A stretch of DNA of 64,000 nucleotides from Granulosicoccus sp. (GTDB taxonomy: Bacteria; Pseudomonadota; Gammaproteobacteria; Granulosicoccales; Granulosicoccaceae): the NCBI GenBank assembly GCA_020627685.1, contig JAHDGK010000002.1, forward strand, positions 164,629 through 228,628, given 5' to 3'. Under the pieces are notes generated by a model that saw only the letters and a program-made list of their open reading frames with translations, did no database searches and was not told the origin of the DNA. The translations under genes and the position numbers were made by a program. Positions 19,565-29,180 of this stretch are shown here, one piece after another. Within the stretch, counting starts at the first letter, position 1, and each line of letters opens with the position of its first letter.

Positions 19565-19706
19565 TGAATTCGTCTCTTTTGACAAACCTATTGGCACGTT
19601 ACGCGAAGTTCGTTGGCGATTGGTAACTACTATTATTCATCAAAAATCGGCCGACAAGGATAAACTAAGGCCCTTCTAGCTTTCGATCAAGCGTTTAATA
19701 CAAACA

Positions 19707-20915
19707 ATGCCTCGCAAAACGACAAGATCAGTTCAAATCGGCTCAGTCACTATTGGTGGAGCCGCGCCTATTGTGGTCCAGTCGATGACTAACACCGACA
19801 CAGAGGATGCCATACGAACGGCAGCTCAGGTTGCGGATTTGGCAAGAGCCGGCTCAGAATTGGTACGGATCACTGTCAACACGGAAGCTGCAGCCAATGC
19901 GGTTCCAGAAATCCGGGATCGACTGCTCAGCATGGGAGTCGACGTCCCTTTGGTTGGGGATTTTCATTTTAACGGGCACAAGCTTTTAGCCGCAGTACCC
20001 GACTGCGCGACTGCACTGGCAAAGTATCGGATAAATCCGGGCAACGTTGGTCGAGGTGCCAAACGGGATGAGCAATTTGCGCAGATGATCGAGATTGCTG
20101 CAAAGAACGACAAGCCGGTTCGGATCGGAGCAAATTGGGGCAGCCTTGATCAAGAATTATTGGCCAAACTGCTCGACGACAACGCGGCACTAGCAAACCC
20201 GAAGCCTTTGGAGCAAATTAACCGCGAGGCAGTCATTAAGTCCGCGCTCGATAGCGCTGAACGCGCTGTCGAACTAGGCCTTCCACGAGACAAAATTATC
20301 TTGTCCTGCAAAATGAGTCGGGTCCAAGATTTGATCGATGTTTACCAGACACTTGCATCACGTACCGACTTCGCTTTGCATCTGGGTTTAACTGAAGCGG
20401 GTATGGGGTCAAAAGGCATTGTTGCGTCCACCGCCGCACTGTCTGTGCTGATGCAGCAAGGCATTGGCGACACCATCCGAATCTCATTAACGCCGGAACC
20501 CGGTGGCGACCGAACAAACGAGGTTGTGGTGGCCCAAGAAATCCTACAAACCATGGGGCTGCGTTCATTCACCCCGATGGTGACAGCATGCCCGGGCTGT
20601 GGCCGGACCAGCAGCACATACTTTCAGGAGCTTGCGAGTCGCATCCAAACTTACCTACGCGACAGCATGCCGGCTTGGAAAGACAAACACCCAGGCGTTG
20701 AGGATATGTCTGTCGCAGTCATGGGTTGTGTGGTCAATGGACCCGGTGAGAGCAAGCATGCCAACATTGGCATCAGTTTGCCCGGCACTGGCGAGCGTCC
20801 TATTGCTCCTGTCTATATCGATGGTGAAAAAGCCATGACACTAAAAGGCGATCATATTGCCGAGGAGTTTCAGAGCATCGTTCATCAGTACGTCGAGTCA
20901 CATTACAGCGCATAA
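19707..20915 (+). CDS. ispG: 4-hydroxy-3-methylbut-2-en-1-yl diphosphate synthase IspG (flavodoxin)
   Basis: IspG makes HMBPP from the cyclic diphosphate intermediate of the non-mevalonate isoprenoid pathway, using a [4Fe-4S] cluster. The 402-residue protein starts with [12 protein letters not shown] and [14 protein letters not shown]. It shows [18 protein letters not shown] and the C-terminal cluster-binding part with [14 protein letters not shown] and [11 protein letters not shown], giving three cysteines (two in CPGC, one in MGC) plus a conserved Glu. It is divergent from hrcA across about 140 bases and is followed by the MnmC-like gene at a 36-base gap, with a small hairpin in between. 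Confidence 0.97.
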   Translation: MPRKTTRSVQIGSVTIGGAAPIVVQSMTNTDTEDAIRTAAQVADLARAGSELVRITVNTEAAANAVPEIRDRLLSMGVDVPLVGDFHFNGHKLLAAVPDCATALAKYRINPGNVGRGAKRDEQFAQMIEIAAKNDKPVRIGANWGSLDQELLAKLLDDNAALANPKPLEQINREAVIKSALDSAERAVELGLPRDKIILSCKMSRVQDLIDVYQTLASRTDFALHLGLTEAGMGSKGIVASTAALSVLMQQGIGDTIRISLTPEPGGDRTNEVVVAQEILQTMGLRSFTPMVTACPGCGRTSSTYFQELASRIQTYLRDSMPAWKDKHPGVEDMSVAVMGCVVNGPGESKHANIGISLPGTGERPIAPVYIDGEKAMTLKGDHIAEEFQSIVHQYVESHYSA

Positions 20916-20951
20916 CAACGACCGCAGCTTAAAAAAAGCGGTGAAACACTA

Positions 20952-22259
20952 ATGCACAAACCGTGGGATCAATTTCCTACTGTGCAAGACCCACTGCTGC
21001 GCAATAAGTCTGCCCCGCATCGCGACGTATTATCCGCCCAGCAGACAACAGCTGTTCCACTATCCATTGTGGGTGCCGGTCTGGCGGGTTGTTGGCTGGC
21101 TCGAATTCTCGCCGAAAAAGGCGTGCGGGTGTGCCTCTACGAGAAGAATAAACAGGTCGCTTTAGAGGCATCTGGGAATCCTGCTGGAATCGTTAAACCT
21201 TTTGTTACGCGTAGCCCCAGCAGCGGTATGGCATTCCACTGTCTGGCTCATGAATTTCTGCTAGACCGGCTTGCAAAATTTGACCTTGAATCTGCATGCG
21301 GATTTAGACGCTGCGGAGTACTGCAACTAGTGCACTCGAAGTATCCGCACAGTCAGTATTATTCGTGCCTTACAGAAGAAGCTAGCACGCGTTTCGCCGG
21401 TATCAGCACCAACAGCTCGTCTCTACTATTTGAAAACGGAGGGTGGTTGAACCCGAATGCACTGTGCAATGCCTTAGTACAGCATCCTCTGATAACACTA
21501 CAAATCGGCTTTGAATTGACAGGCATTGAGGGCTCATCGGATGAGAAAAATCACCGACTTTTATTTGCCGATAAAGATAGCGTTTGTTCATATCACACTG
21601 TTTTCACTGTCGGTTCTGCCATTCAGTTTTTACCAGGCATTGAAAATATTCCCTTAACGCCTGCTAGAGGACAACTTAGCTATTTCGAATTTAAAGATAG
21701 TTCCAACCCACTGAACTGCGTTGTCAATGGGAAGCACTATGCGATACCCACAGAGGAAGGTGTTTATGTAGGCGCAACGTTTGATCGCGAGCATACCCAT
21801 ACAGACGTCACCGAACAGGATCACCTGTCAAATTTGAACGGACTAAAACATCTGCTACCCGATTTAAAAATCCGCGAACCGGCCGTTAAAGGATACGCTG
21901 CGCTTAGAGCCACGACACCCGATAGGTTACCGTTGCTAGGCCCAGTGCCTGATTTCACACTCGCACGTGAAATTTATGGTGATATCAGGCATGGCAGGTC
22001 ACTTGATAATTACGCACCGCTGCCCTGTCAAAACGGGTTATACATGCTTGGCGGGCTGGGTTCTCGTGGAATTGTGACAGCGCCCCTTTGCGCCCACTTG
22101 TTATCGAATTATCTCTTGGGCACTATTGAGGAAATACCTGACTCAGATGGGCTTAACCTGGGAAAAGCGACCCGTGAAAATTTCGGTCTTAACGATTGGG
22201 CTCCTTTACTGAACCCAGCCCGCTTTCTCATTCGACAGCTGAAACGCAGTCAGCCTTAG
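20952..22259 (+). CDS. mnmC: MnmC-type FAD-dependent cmnm5s2U34 tRNA oxidoreductase, stand-alone domain
   Basis: The protein resembles the C-terminal half of bifunctional MnmC, which removes the carboxymethyl group from cmnm5s2U34 at the tRNA wobble position. The 435 residues begin with a DAO-type dinucleotide fold (LSIVGAGLAGCWLARILAEKG), then EASGNPAGIVKPFVTR, GARGQLSYF-like TPARGQLSYF, and the C-terminal DRLPLLGPVPD and GGLGSRGIVTAPLCAHLL. These are diagnostic for MnmC. The N-terminal SAM-dependent methyltransferase half is missing and is not encoded nearby. The start ATG may be early, since about 35 residues precede the dinucleotide fold. Confidence 0.85.
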   Translation: MHKPWDQFPTVQDPLLRNKSAPHRDVLSAQQTTAVPLSIVGAGLAGCWLARILAEKGVRVCLYEKNKQVALEASGNPAGIVKPFVTRSPSSGMAFHCLAHEFLLDRLAKFDLESACGFRRCGVLQLVHSKYPHSQYYSCLTEEASTRFAGISTNSSSLLFENGGWLNPNALCNALVQHPLITLQIGFELTGIEGSSDEKNHRLLFADKDSVCSYHTVFTVGSAIQFLPGIENIPLTPARGQLSYFEFKDSSNPLNCVVNGKHYAIPTEEGVYVGATFDREHTHTDVTEQDHLSNLNGLKHLLPDLKIREPAVKGYAALRATTPDRLPLLGPVPDFTLAREIYGDIRHGRSLDNYAPLPCQNGLYMLGGLGSRGIVTAPLCAHLLSNYLLGTIEEIPDSDGLNLGKATRENFGLNDWAPLLNPARFLIRQLKRSQP

Positions 22260-22282
22260 ATTTGAGCGCTGAATGTTAAGTA

Positions 22283-22314
22283 TTGGCCATCGCTGATGGT
22301 GTCCCCGCTATAAT
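22283..22314 (+). promoter_or_regulatory. Candidate sigma-70 promoter for the mutase operon
   Basis: A perfect -10 TATAAT at 22309-22314 stands 33 bases before the mutA start. The best -35, TTGGCC at 22283-22288, is 20 bases upstream, longer than ideal. A promoter here would separate the mutase genes from ispG and mnmC. Confidence 0.4.
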
Positions 22315-22346
22315 AGATTCCAACACTTTTTGCTTGTGATATCACT

Positions 22347-23825
22347 ATGAGTGCAGCATCGTCAGGGACCACAGACGCTTCTTCGACCGGCTCTACGCAA
22401 AAAAACGTCGACCTTGACCATGTATTCAGCCCACCCACCAGAGACGAGTGGTTAACACAAGCTCTAGCCGGTCTTCCCAATCACGACACGCTAGATTCCC
22501 TTTCACGTAAAACCCTCGACGATCTCAGCATTGCCGTCTTATATGACACGGCACCTGAAAACGCCTATGTGCATCTTGGCCAACATTCAGGGACAGCAGG
22601 CTCGTGGGATAACCGTCTTCGAATAGCCGGCTTGGACGACTCCACCGCAAACAAAAAAATGCTGGGGGGCTTGGAAAAAGGTAATTCTTCCGTCGAGTTG
22701 CACGTTGATCAAAACACTAAACTAACTAACATACTCAGCGGGGTCAGACTTGATATATTGCCGCTAAGTTTGCGTTGCGGCAATCACTACCAATCAATTG
22801 CAGAGCAACTTCACAGTTACATCAACGATGAATCTATCAACACAGAGACTCTAACCCTCTCGTTAAACGTTGATCCTATCGGAGATTGGTTGAACGGCAC
22901 GTCTGATGTAGAACCTGCTCAGGGCCCACTGAGTGAAATGGCGAGCTTTGCGGTAGAACAACGTCAAATACTGCCACAGGTTCAGTCGGTTCTAGTGGAC
23001 ACAACCGTACACCACAATGCCGGGGCCACCACTAAACAAGAACTGATTGCAGCCCTGATGAGTGCAACACTCTATCTTGAGGCTTTATTAAATGAAGGCA
23101 TGAGCCTTGATCAGGCAAGTCAAACGATAAGCTTCCAGTTTGCCTGCGACGCGGATGTACTCATGGGCATTGTCAAAATAAGATGCTTTTGTAATTTGTG
23201 GCGTCATTTACTCACAGAGTTTTCCAAAGCTCATAACACCACTATTTCTAACAACAATCTGCAACCACGCATTGTGGTCGAGACCTCCCAACGCTACTTA
23301 TCAACCGTTGACCACTGGAATAATCACCTAAGAAACATCGCCGCCTGTTCAGCTGCCGCCTTAAGCAGCGTTCAAACTGTTCTGGTTCATCCTCACGATC
23401 AAGTCGGTGCTTGGCAGGCAGAGTCTGATACCAGTTTGGGCGAACGCATAGCGCGTAATTTACCGATTATTTTAGATAGAGAGTGCGGCCTCACTCAAGT
23501 CACAGACCCTATGGCTGGCTCATATGCCATCGATACATTAACCGAACAACTCAGTCACTCGACATGGGATGCTTTGAAAGAATTCGACAGTGCCGAACAT
23601 TGGGTAAAAGCCCTGATGGATGGACAGTGGCAACAGTGGCTCACTGAAAGTCATGAAAACCGTACAGCCCGATTGAAAAGCAATGACGAGATAATGGTCG
23701 GAATAAATCGATATCAGCCCAGCGAAAATAATTCTTGCGCAGACAATACTGTTTTATCGACTCACTCAACTGCACGCTTACAGCCCGTGCGTGATGCTGA
23801 AGTATTTGAAGGAGCCGCACAATGA
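22347..23825 (+). CDS. mutA: Methylmalonyl-CoA mutase small (beta) subunit
   Basis: This is the non-catalytic partner of the heterodimeric B12-dependent mutase. The 492 residues cover the TIM-barrel-like region, with [34 protein letters not shown] and the sequence [16 protein letters not shown], the counterpart of [16 protein letters not shown] in the large subunit. It ends at [11 protein letters not shown], so the C-terminal cobalamin-like domain of long MutA proteins is absent. The last four bases overlap the mutB start (ATGA). The sequence is clearly more diverged than mutB, as expected for a subunit without the active site. Confidence 0.88.
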   Translation: MSAASSGTTDASSTGSTQKNVDLDHVFSPPTRDEWLTQALAGLPNHDTLDSLSRKTLDDLSIAVLYDTAPENAYVHLGQHSGTAGSWDNRLRIAGLDDSTANKKMLGGLEKGNSSVELHVDQNTKLTNILSGVRLDILPLSLRCGNHYQSIAEQLHSYINDESINTETLTLSLNVDPIGDWLNGTSDVEPAQGPLSEMASFAVEQRQILPQVQSVLVDTTVHHNAGATTKQELIAALMSATLYLEALLNEGMSLDQASQTISFQFACDADVLMGIVKIRCFCNLWRHLLTEFSKAHNTTISNNNLQPRIVVETSQRYLSTVDHWNNHLRNIAACSAAALSSVQTVLVHPHDQVGAWQAESDTSLGERIARNLPIILDRECGLTQVTDPMAGSYAIDTLTEQLSHSTWDALKEFDSAEHWVKALMDGQWQQWLTESHENRTARLKSNDEIMVGINRYQPSENNSCADNTVLSTHSTARLQPVRDAEVFEGAAQ

Positions 23826-25993
23826 GCCAGTCAACCTTCAGATTTTCCAACACCAGCCACCCTGCCAACTCTGCAACAAGACAGGCAGATACTGAAGGCG
23901 GTCTATTCAGAACACCTGAAGGCATTGGGCTTAAACGTCATTACACAGCGAACGATAGAACATCGTCCGGCTATGAGAAAGACTTTCCGGGTTTCGCGCC
24001 GTATACACGCGGCCCCTACCCGACCATGTACGTTTCACGGCCTTGGACGGTAAGGCAATACGCAGGCTTCTCAACGGCTGAAGACAGTAATGCATTTTAT
24101 AAGCGCAATTTAGCAGCGGGACAAAAAGGGCTTTCGATTGCGTTCGATTTACCCACGCACCGCGGTTATGACTCAGACCACCCTCGGGTAACCAGCGATG
24201 TGGGCATGGCAGGTGTCGCCATTGACTCCATACTGGATATGGAAATTTTGTTCGATCAAATACCGTTGGACAAAATGAGCGTTTCTATGACGATGAACGG
24301 TGCAGTACTTCCGATATTGTCGCTCTATATTCTTGCTGCTGAAGAGCAAGGGGTCTCTCCGGAGAAACTAACCGGAACTATTCAAAACGACATTTTGAAA
24401 GAGTTCATGGTTCGCAATACGTACATCTATCCCCCTGCCCCTTCAATGAAAATTATCGCTGATATTTTTGCATTTACGTCCAAGCAAATGCCTAAATTTA
24501 ATAGCATTAGTATTTCGGGGTACCACATGCAGGAAGCCGGTGCGACTGCCGATCTTGAACTGGCGTATACACTGGCCGATGGCGTTGAATATTTACGTAC
24601 TGGTATTGCTGCAGGAATGGATGTTGATAGTTTCGCCCCTCGTTTATCGTTCTTCTGGGCGATTGGCATGAATCACTACATGGAAGTAGCAAAGCTGCGT
24701 GCAGCTAGGTTGTTGTGGGCCAAACTGGTTAAACAGTTCAATCCTAAAAACCCGCGCTCTCTGAGTTTACGAACGCATTGCCAAACCTCCGGATGGAGTT
24801 TGACCGCACAAGATGTTTATAACAACGTCACTAGAACCGGCATAGAGGCGATGGCAGCAGTGGCGGGTCATACACAATCACTGCACACAAATGCATTCGA
24901 TGAAGCTCTTGCACTGCCCACTGATTTTTCAGCACGCATAGCAAGAAATACTCAACTATTCATGCAACATGAAAGCGGCCTATGCAATACCGTCGACCCG
25001 TGGGGTGGTAGCCACTTCATGGAAACACTCACCCGAGAGCTTGCGCAAAAAGCGTGGGCTCACATTCAGGAAGTCGAAGACAAAGGCGGGATGGCTAAAG
25101 CGATTGAAGCGGGTATCCCGAAACTTCGTATCGAGGAAGCTGCTGCTCGCACACAGGCAAAGATTGATGCCGGTCAACAAACAGTGGTCGGTGTTAACGA
25201 GCTGATACTTGAAGACGAAACTCCTGTTGATGTACTGAAAGTCGACAACGCAAAAGTTCGTGAACAGCAACTCGAACGTCTGCATCGTGTACGTCGGGAT
25301 AGAGATCCAAAAGCCCATGAAAAAGCGATCAACGCGCTATCCCGGGCGGCTAAGGAAGATTCAGGGAATTTGTTAGCGTTAGCAGTCGATGCGGCTCGCG
25401 CACGCGCAACGGTTGGCGAGATCTCCGATGCGATGGAGAGCGCCTTTGGCAGGCATACTGCAAGAATTCAGTCCATTCAAGGAGTCTACCTTCACGCCAT
25501 GTCTGAAAGCGATCAACTCCCTCTTATCGAGAAACGCGTTAATCACTTCATGCAATGTGAAGGACGCAGACCCCGAATCCTCATTGCTAAGATGGGCCAA
25601 GATGGTCACGATCGAGGCCAAAAAGTGATTGCAACAGCCTTTGCCGACCTTGGCTTTGATGTCGACATAGGACCGCTGTTTCAAACACCTGAGGAAGTTG
25701 CGCGACAGGCTGTCGACAATGATGTTCACATCGTTGGTGCGAGTTCCCTGGCCGCAGGCCATTTAACACTGGTGCCGGAACTCAAAGCAGCTCTGGCTAA
25801 AATCGGCGGCGGAGATATTCAAATTGTCGTGGGTGGTGTCATTCCGCCGCAAGACGTCCCTGCTCTGCTTGACGCAGGAGCCGCTGCGGTGTTTCCCCCG
25901 GGCACGGTCATCGCCGATGCAGCGACACAACTGCTGGATACACTCATTACGCTCTTGGGTCATGATTCGACGCAGTCTTCGGACCAGGCATAA
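23822..25993 (+). CDS. mutB: Methylmalonyl-CoA mutase large (alpha) subunit, B12-dependent
   Basis: The catalytic subunit rearranges (R)-methylmalonyl-CoA to succinyl-CoA with adenosylcobalamin. The 723-residue protein has the TIM barrel with [18 protein letters not shown] (holding the conserved active-site Tyr), [31 protein letters not shown] and [12 protein letters not shown]. The C-terminal B12 domain carries the lower-axial-ligand motif [18 protein letters not shown], then [10 protein letters not shown] and [10 protein letters not shown]. Length fits. It overlaps mutA and is two bases from meaB, so the three form one unit. Confidence 0.97.
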   Translation: MSQSTFRFSNTSHPANSATRQADTEGGLFRTPEGIGLKRHYTANDRTSSGYEKDFPGFAPYTRGPYPTMYVSRPWTVRQYAGFSTAEDSNAFYKRNLAAGQKGLSIAFDLPTHRGYDSDHPRVTSDVGMAGVAIDSILDMEILFDQIPLDKMSVSMTMNGAVLPILSLYILAAEEQGVSPEKLTGTIQNDILKEFMVRNTYIYPPAPSMKIIADIFAFTSKQMPKFNSISISGYHMQEAGATADLELAYTLADGVEYLRTGIAAGMDVDSFAPRLSFFWAIGMNHYMEVAKLRAARLLWAKLVKQFNPKNPRSLSLRTHCQTSGWSLTAQDVYNNVTRTGIEAMAAVAGHTQSLHTNAFDEALALPTDFSARIARNTQLFMQHESGLCNTVDPWGGSHFMETLTRELAQKAWAHIQEVEDKGGMAKAIEAGIPKLRIEEAAARTQAKIDAGQQTVVGVNELILEDETPVDVLKVDNAKVREQQLERLHRVRRDRDPKAHEKAINALSRAAKEDSGNLLALAVDAARARATVGEISDAMESAFGRHTARIQSIQGVYLHAMSESDQLPLIEKRVNHFMQCEGRRPRILIAKMGQDGHDRGQKVIATAFADLGFDVDIGPLFQTPEEVARQAVDNDVHIVGASSLAAGHLTLVPELKAALAKIGGGDIQIVVGGVIPPQDVPALLDAGAAAVFPPGTVIADAATQLLDTLITLLGHDSTQSSDQA

Positions 25994-25995
25994 TC

Positions 25996-27021
25996 ATGGC
26001 TCGACAGCAGCTTAGTAGTGAAGAGCTCGCCTACGGCGTGTTAGCGCGTGAGCGCAGCATGCTGTCGCGTGCCATTACATTCACTGAATCAACGCTGCCC
26101 GCTCATAAAAAGCTGGCGCAGGAAACATTGCAACAGCTACTACCGCGCACCGGCAAAGCCATTAGAGTGGGTATCAGCGGAGTTCCCGGCGTCGGCAAAA
26201 GTACTTTCATAGAAAACCTGGGCTTACGCTTAATTGAACAAGGCCACCGTGTTGCTGTACTTGCCATAGACCCTAGCAGCCAGCGCAGCGGTGGCAGCAT
26301 TTTAGGCGATAAGACTCGAATGGCCGCGTTGTCATTGAACGAGAACGCCTATATTCGCCCGTCCCCTACCAGTGGACATTTAGGCGGTGTTACCCGCGTT
26401 ACGCGCGAATCATTATTGCTCTGTGAGGCTGCAGGTTTTGACGTCATCCTTGTGGAAACAGTCGGTGTCGGTCAATCCGAGACAGTCGTGTCCGAGATGG
26501 TCGATTGCTACTTGGTTTTGATGCTGCCGGGTGCCGGCGACGAGCTTCAAGGTATTAAAAAAGGGGTTTTAGAGCTTGCCGATATTATTGCGGTTAACAA
26601 GGCTGATGGTGCCGGTAAAACAGAAGCTCAACATGCGAAGGCCGCGTACCAAAGAGCCTTATCGATTCTTCAGCACGGTAGCAGCTGGAAACCCATAGCG
26701 TTAAGTTGTAGTGCTATGACCGGGGACGGTTTGGACGAACTATGGCAGCAGGTTCGAAACCATCGTCGCCAAATGATTGATACCGGCGAACTTGTCGCTC
26801 GCCGCGAAAATCAAAGACTCAGCTGGATGTGGTCGATGGTGGAACAGCAAATTCTTGCATCACTCAGAGACAACAGCGACATGAAGGCTCTTCTTAAGCA
26901 AACCGAGAGCGCTGTAAGAGAACAGACACTGACTGCACCGCAAGGTGCTAATGCACTGTTGGAGGCGTGGATTCAGTTGCGCCTTCAGGACGTTCCTGAA
27001 CAAGCACCCAAGGCGCTGTAA
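25996..27021 (+). CDS. meaB: MeaB-type GTPase chaperone of methylmalonyl-CoA mutase
   Basis: MeaB (also called ArgK) is a G-protein that loads and protects the cobalamin cofactor of the mutase. The 341-residue protein has Walker A GISGVPGVGKSTF, LAIDPSSQRSGGSILGDKTRM, the switch region TRVTRESLLLCEAAGFD with VETVGVGQSE, and the NKADG G4 motif. The C-terminal helical arm is the dimerisation region. It starts two bases after mutB. Its last 74 bases overlap the convergent DUF2288 gene on the minus strand. Confidence 0.95.
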   Translation: MARQQLSSEELAYGVLARERSMLSRAITFTESTLPAHKKLAQETLQQLLPRTGKAIRVGISGVPGVGKSTFIENLGLRLIEQGHRVAVLAIDPSSQRSGGSILGDKTRMAALSLNENAYIRPSPTSGHLGGVTRVTRESLLLCEAAGFDVILVETVGVGQSETVVSEMVDCYLVLMLPGAGDELQGIKKGVLELADIIAVNKADGAGKTEAQHAKAAYQRALSILQHGSSWKPIALSCSAMTGDGLDELWQQVRNHRRQMIDTGELVARRENQRLSWMWSMVEQQILASLRDNSDMKALLKQTESAVREQTLTAPQGANALLEAWIQLRLQDVPEQAPKAL

Positions 27022-27298
27022 CAACACACCAGAAGTCTGGCTCCCGTGCGGTCCAGTCACGGGCGTTATCATCGCTGGCTCTGCTAACCGTGCCCTGATC
27101 AATCCACGCCTGTAGAGAGACTGTGTCATCTTCAGCCAACACGGCAGCCGCGTCGATTAAATCAACCTCCGGGCCAACTCGTATAACAACACCACGAGCA
27201 AAATGCTTAACCAGCTCTGCCCAACTAATTACCGCGGTTTCATGATTCAGGCGTGTGTGAAGATCCACGCCATCGTCGTTTTCGTTATCTGCTGTCAT
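26948..27298 (-). CDS. DUF2288 family protein
   Basis: This 116-residue cytoplasmic protein has the DUF2288 pattern: LNHETAVISWAELVKHFARGVVIRVGPEVDLIDAAA, DARDW-like DNARDW and the C-terminal WCVVTAPWVLVQER (segments read in parts). The function of this family is unknown. Its ATG overlaps the stop of the DUF2959 gene (TAATG), which suggests coupling. Its 3' end runs 74 bases into the end of meaB on the other strand. The last ~12 residues, past the VLVQE motif, are outside the conserved domain. Confidence 0.82.
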   Translation of the reverse strand: MTADNENDDGVDLHTRLNHETAVISWAELVKHFARGVVIRVGPEVDLIDAAAVLAEDDTVSLQAWIDQGTVSRASDDNARDWTAREPDFWCVVTAPWVLVQERPEGATESTPPTVH

Positions 27299-27939
27299 TA
27301 ATTCATTTGCGCTATGAATTCATTCGAGCGCGCAATAGATTGATTCATACGCTCGACTAAAATGCTGATATCACCTTCTAGCTCATCGAAGGTTGTTCGC
27401 AACGAACCCACTGCCTGTGCATTTAAGTTGTGCTTTAAGTACAGCACATTGTCGTAAAGAGATGCCAGAACTGGCTGCATGCTCGCTTCGGAATCTTTCA
27501 TGCTTTTGAGCATTTCCGTGTATCGGGCCCGTGTATCACGCAGCTTTGATTCACTGTTACGCCGAAGCACAGCATCGCTATACGATTGATTTTCTTCGGC
27601 CCATTCTTCGAAAAGATCTTCGGCGACTTCTTCAACGTCGTCTATTTGTTCAGAGACCTCTTCTGCAGCATCTTTACTGTCTTCGTACTCGTCTTTGAGC
27701 TGCTCGTAGGCCTTTTTCAAATCGGTATTTTCGATGGTAACGATATTGCCAAAACGCTCTAGCGCATCTTGAAATTCTTCTTGTGCATCTTCTTGCGCAT
27801 CGCGCGTTTGCTTGACGTTACTCACCAGAATATCGCGCTTGTGAATACCCACTTTTTCTAAAGTGTTGTATTTGACTGTGCTGCAGCCCGCAGACAGTAT
27901 GAGTGAAGTAAACAGCACTATTTTCGAATTAAGACGCAT
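27298..27939 (-). CDS. DUF2959 family putative lipoprotein
   Basis: The 213-residue product begins with a lipoprotein signal (MRLNSKIVLFTSLILSAGCS), with LSAGC as the lipobox. The mature part is almost wholly helical and acidic, with long heptad-like runs of Glu, Asp and Ala (about residues 55-130), suggesting a periplasmic coiled coil as in the DUF2959 family. A longer reading frame extends 40 codons upstream, but the ATG before the signal peptide is the sensible start. It is divergent from apt across 135 bases and coupled to the DUF2288 gene. Its role is unknown. Confidence 0.82.
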   Translation of the reverse strand: MRLNSKIVLFTSLILSAGCSTVKYNTLEKVGIHKRDILVSNVKQTRDAQEDAQEEFQDALERFGNIVTIENTDLKKAYEQLKDEYEDSKDAAEEVSEQIDDVEEVAEDLFEEWAEENQSYSDAVLRRNSESKLRDTRARYTEMLKSMKDSEASMQPVLASLYDNVLYLKHNLNAQAVGSLRTTFDELEGDISILVERMNQSIARSNEFIAQMN

Positions 27940-28074
27940 TGCCTTTTTCAGCCAGTGATGGAATTGCGCTGATAATATCATGCACGGCGTGCAGTTCCCG
28001 CCTTCGATTTCGCGATGCACAGGTGTTACTCTATTGGCACCCCATTTAAGATTCGCCACCGCATCCTTTGGCCT

Positions 28075-28602
28075 ATGAATATTCGCGATTCAATCCGGAC
28101 GATCCCCGATTTCCCCAAACCCGGCATCCAGTTCAGAGATGTCACAACGCTGTTTGGCGATGCGCAGGCATTCCGTATAGCCATTGACCAACTGCTGCAT
28201 CCGTATGCCGGCGCCAGAATTGACAAGGTTGCGGCTTTAGAGGCGCGTGGCTTCATTATGGGCGGTGCAATTGCCCACCAGCTGTCGGTTGGCTTTGTGC
28301 CTATTCGTAAGGCCGGTAAGTTGCCCGGGCCTCGTACCAGCGAGTCTTACACCTTAGAATACGGAGAAGCCACCATGGAATTGCATGACGGTGCATTGCA
28401 ACCGGGTGAGCGGGTTCTTTTGGTCGATGATTTAATTGCCACAGGTGGCACGTGTGAAGCCGGTATCAAACTCATTCGGCGCAGTGGTGCAACGGTTATC
28501 GGTAGCTCTTTTATCATTGATTTGCCCGCATTAGGCGGGCGGCAGCGGATAGAAAAGCTGGACGTCCCTGTCCATGTGCTTTGCGAATTTGAAGGCGATT
28601 AA
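28075..28602 (+). CDS. apt: Adenine phosphoribosyltransferase
   Basis: APT salvages adenine with PRPP to give AMP. The 175-residue protein starts [29 protein letters not shown], the family N-terminus. It has [27 protein letters not shown] and the PRPP-binding loop [13 protein letters not shown]. The reading frame is open for 20 codons upstream, but those residues are not part of the family. Its stop overlaps the convergent comEA-like stop. Confidence 0.97.
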   Translation: MNIRDSIRTIPDFPKPGIQFRDVTTLFGDAQAFRIAIDQLLHPYAGARIDKVAALEARGFIMGGAIAHQLSVGFVPIRKAGKLPGPRTSESYTLEYGEATMELHDGALQPGERVLLVDDLIATGGTCEAGIKLIRRSGATVIGSSFIIDLPALGGRQRIEKLDVPVHVLCEFEGD

Positions 28603-29069
28603 CGCGGCAACGGCAGACCTTCCGAATTCACTAAACCCAATGCAACACGCCGGTCGTGATTTGCCTGCTCAATAATTTCTTTGAGCACCCATCGATCGGA
28701 CGTGCCACCGGGCGTTGTGCTGCCAAGATTCAGCGCCTCATCGCCCAGATGATACAAGCCCTCAATTTTCTCGAGAGTTTTAGGCCCGATCCCTTTGATA
28801 TCCAGGAGCTGCTCGCGATATTGAAACAGCCCGTGTGTGTTTCGCCAATCGACAATTCGCTGTGCTTTCTGCGGGCCTATCCCCGGTAAGGCGCGAGCAA
28901 TTTCAGCCACTGAGGCCGAGTTAATGTTGATGAGGTTCTCAGCGGCTGGTATCACTCTGTTGGCAGACGCTGTACTGCACGTAAGGATAATTAGGCAGGC
29001 GAAAACACACCTAAAAATTCGTGCTGCGACGGAATTGTTAAGACTCTGCGTCCTTGCAGAATGTTTCAT
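28599..29069 (-). CDS. ComEA-like helix-hairpin-helix protein, exported
   Basis: The 156-residue protein has a signal peptide ([20 protein letters not shown]) and a tandem helix-hairpin-helix domain: [30 protein letters not shown] then [17 protein letters not shown] (segments in parts). Such proteins bind DNA non-specifically in the periplasm during uptake, although many short ComEA-like proteins have no known role. AAGGAG five bases before the ATG at 29069 fixes the start. The C-terminal ~45 residues after the HhH domain are not typical and might be a small extra domain. Confidence 0.82.
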   Translation of the reverse strand: MKHSARTQSLNNSVAARIFRCVFACLIILTCSTASANRVIPAAENLININSASVAEIARALPGIGPQKAQRIVDWRNTHGLFQYREQLLDIKGIGPKTLEKIEGLYHLGDEALNLGSTTPGGTSDRWVLKEIIEQANHDRRVALGLVNSEGLPLPR

Positions 29070-29083
29070 ATCTACTCCTTGGA

Positions 29084-29106
29084 TTGACACCTTGTGAATG
29101 TGTCAA
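29084..29106. promoter_or_regulatory. Inverted repeat upstream of the comEA-like gene
   Basis: TTGACAC (29084-29090) and GTGTCAA (29100-29106) are 7-base perfect inverted arms around 9 bases, 15-37 bases upstream of the comEA-like start. The spacing suits a dimeric regulator. Confidence 0.3.
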
Positions 29107-29146
29107 CAACCATGAGTAATATTCAAAATCTAATCAACGCAAAAGG

Positions 29147-29174
29147 CTAAAACCACTGACACTAAACACAGTGG
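29147..29174 (-). terminator. Probable intrinsic terminator after heme A synthase
   Basis: Reading the minus strand, CCACTG and CAGTGG form a 6-bp stem with a 10-base loop, followed directly by TTTTAG. It begins 6 bases past the ctaA stop. Short stem and short U-tract make it moderate. Confidence 0.45.
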
Positions 29175-29180
29175 CTACCT

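Noticed and set aside
19565-19706. CIRCE repeat upstream of hrcA
   Set aside because: I looked for TTAGCACTC-N9-GAGTGCTAA in the spacers before hrcA, grpE, dnaK and dnaJ and found nothing close.
20920-20942. Hairpin ACCGC/GCGGT between ispG and mnmC as a terminator
   Set aside because: The A-run is in the loop and no T-run follows on the plus strand.
22260-22346. B12 riboswitch before the mutase genes
   Set aside because: The spacer is only 87 bases and lacks the B12-box; a cobalamin riboswitch needs more room.
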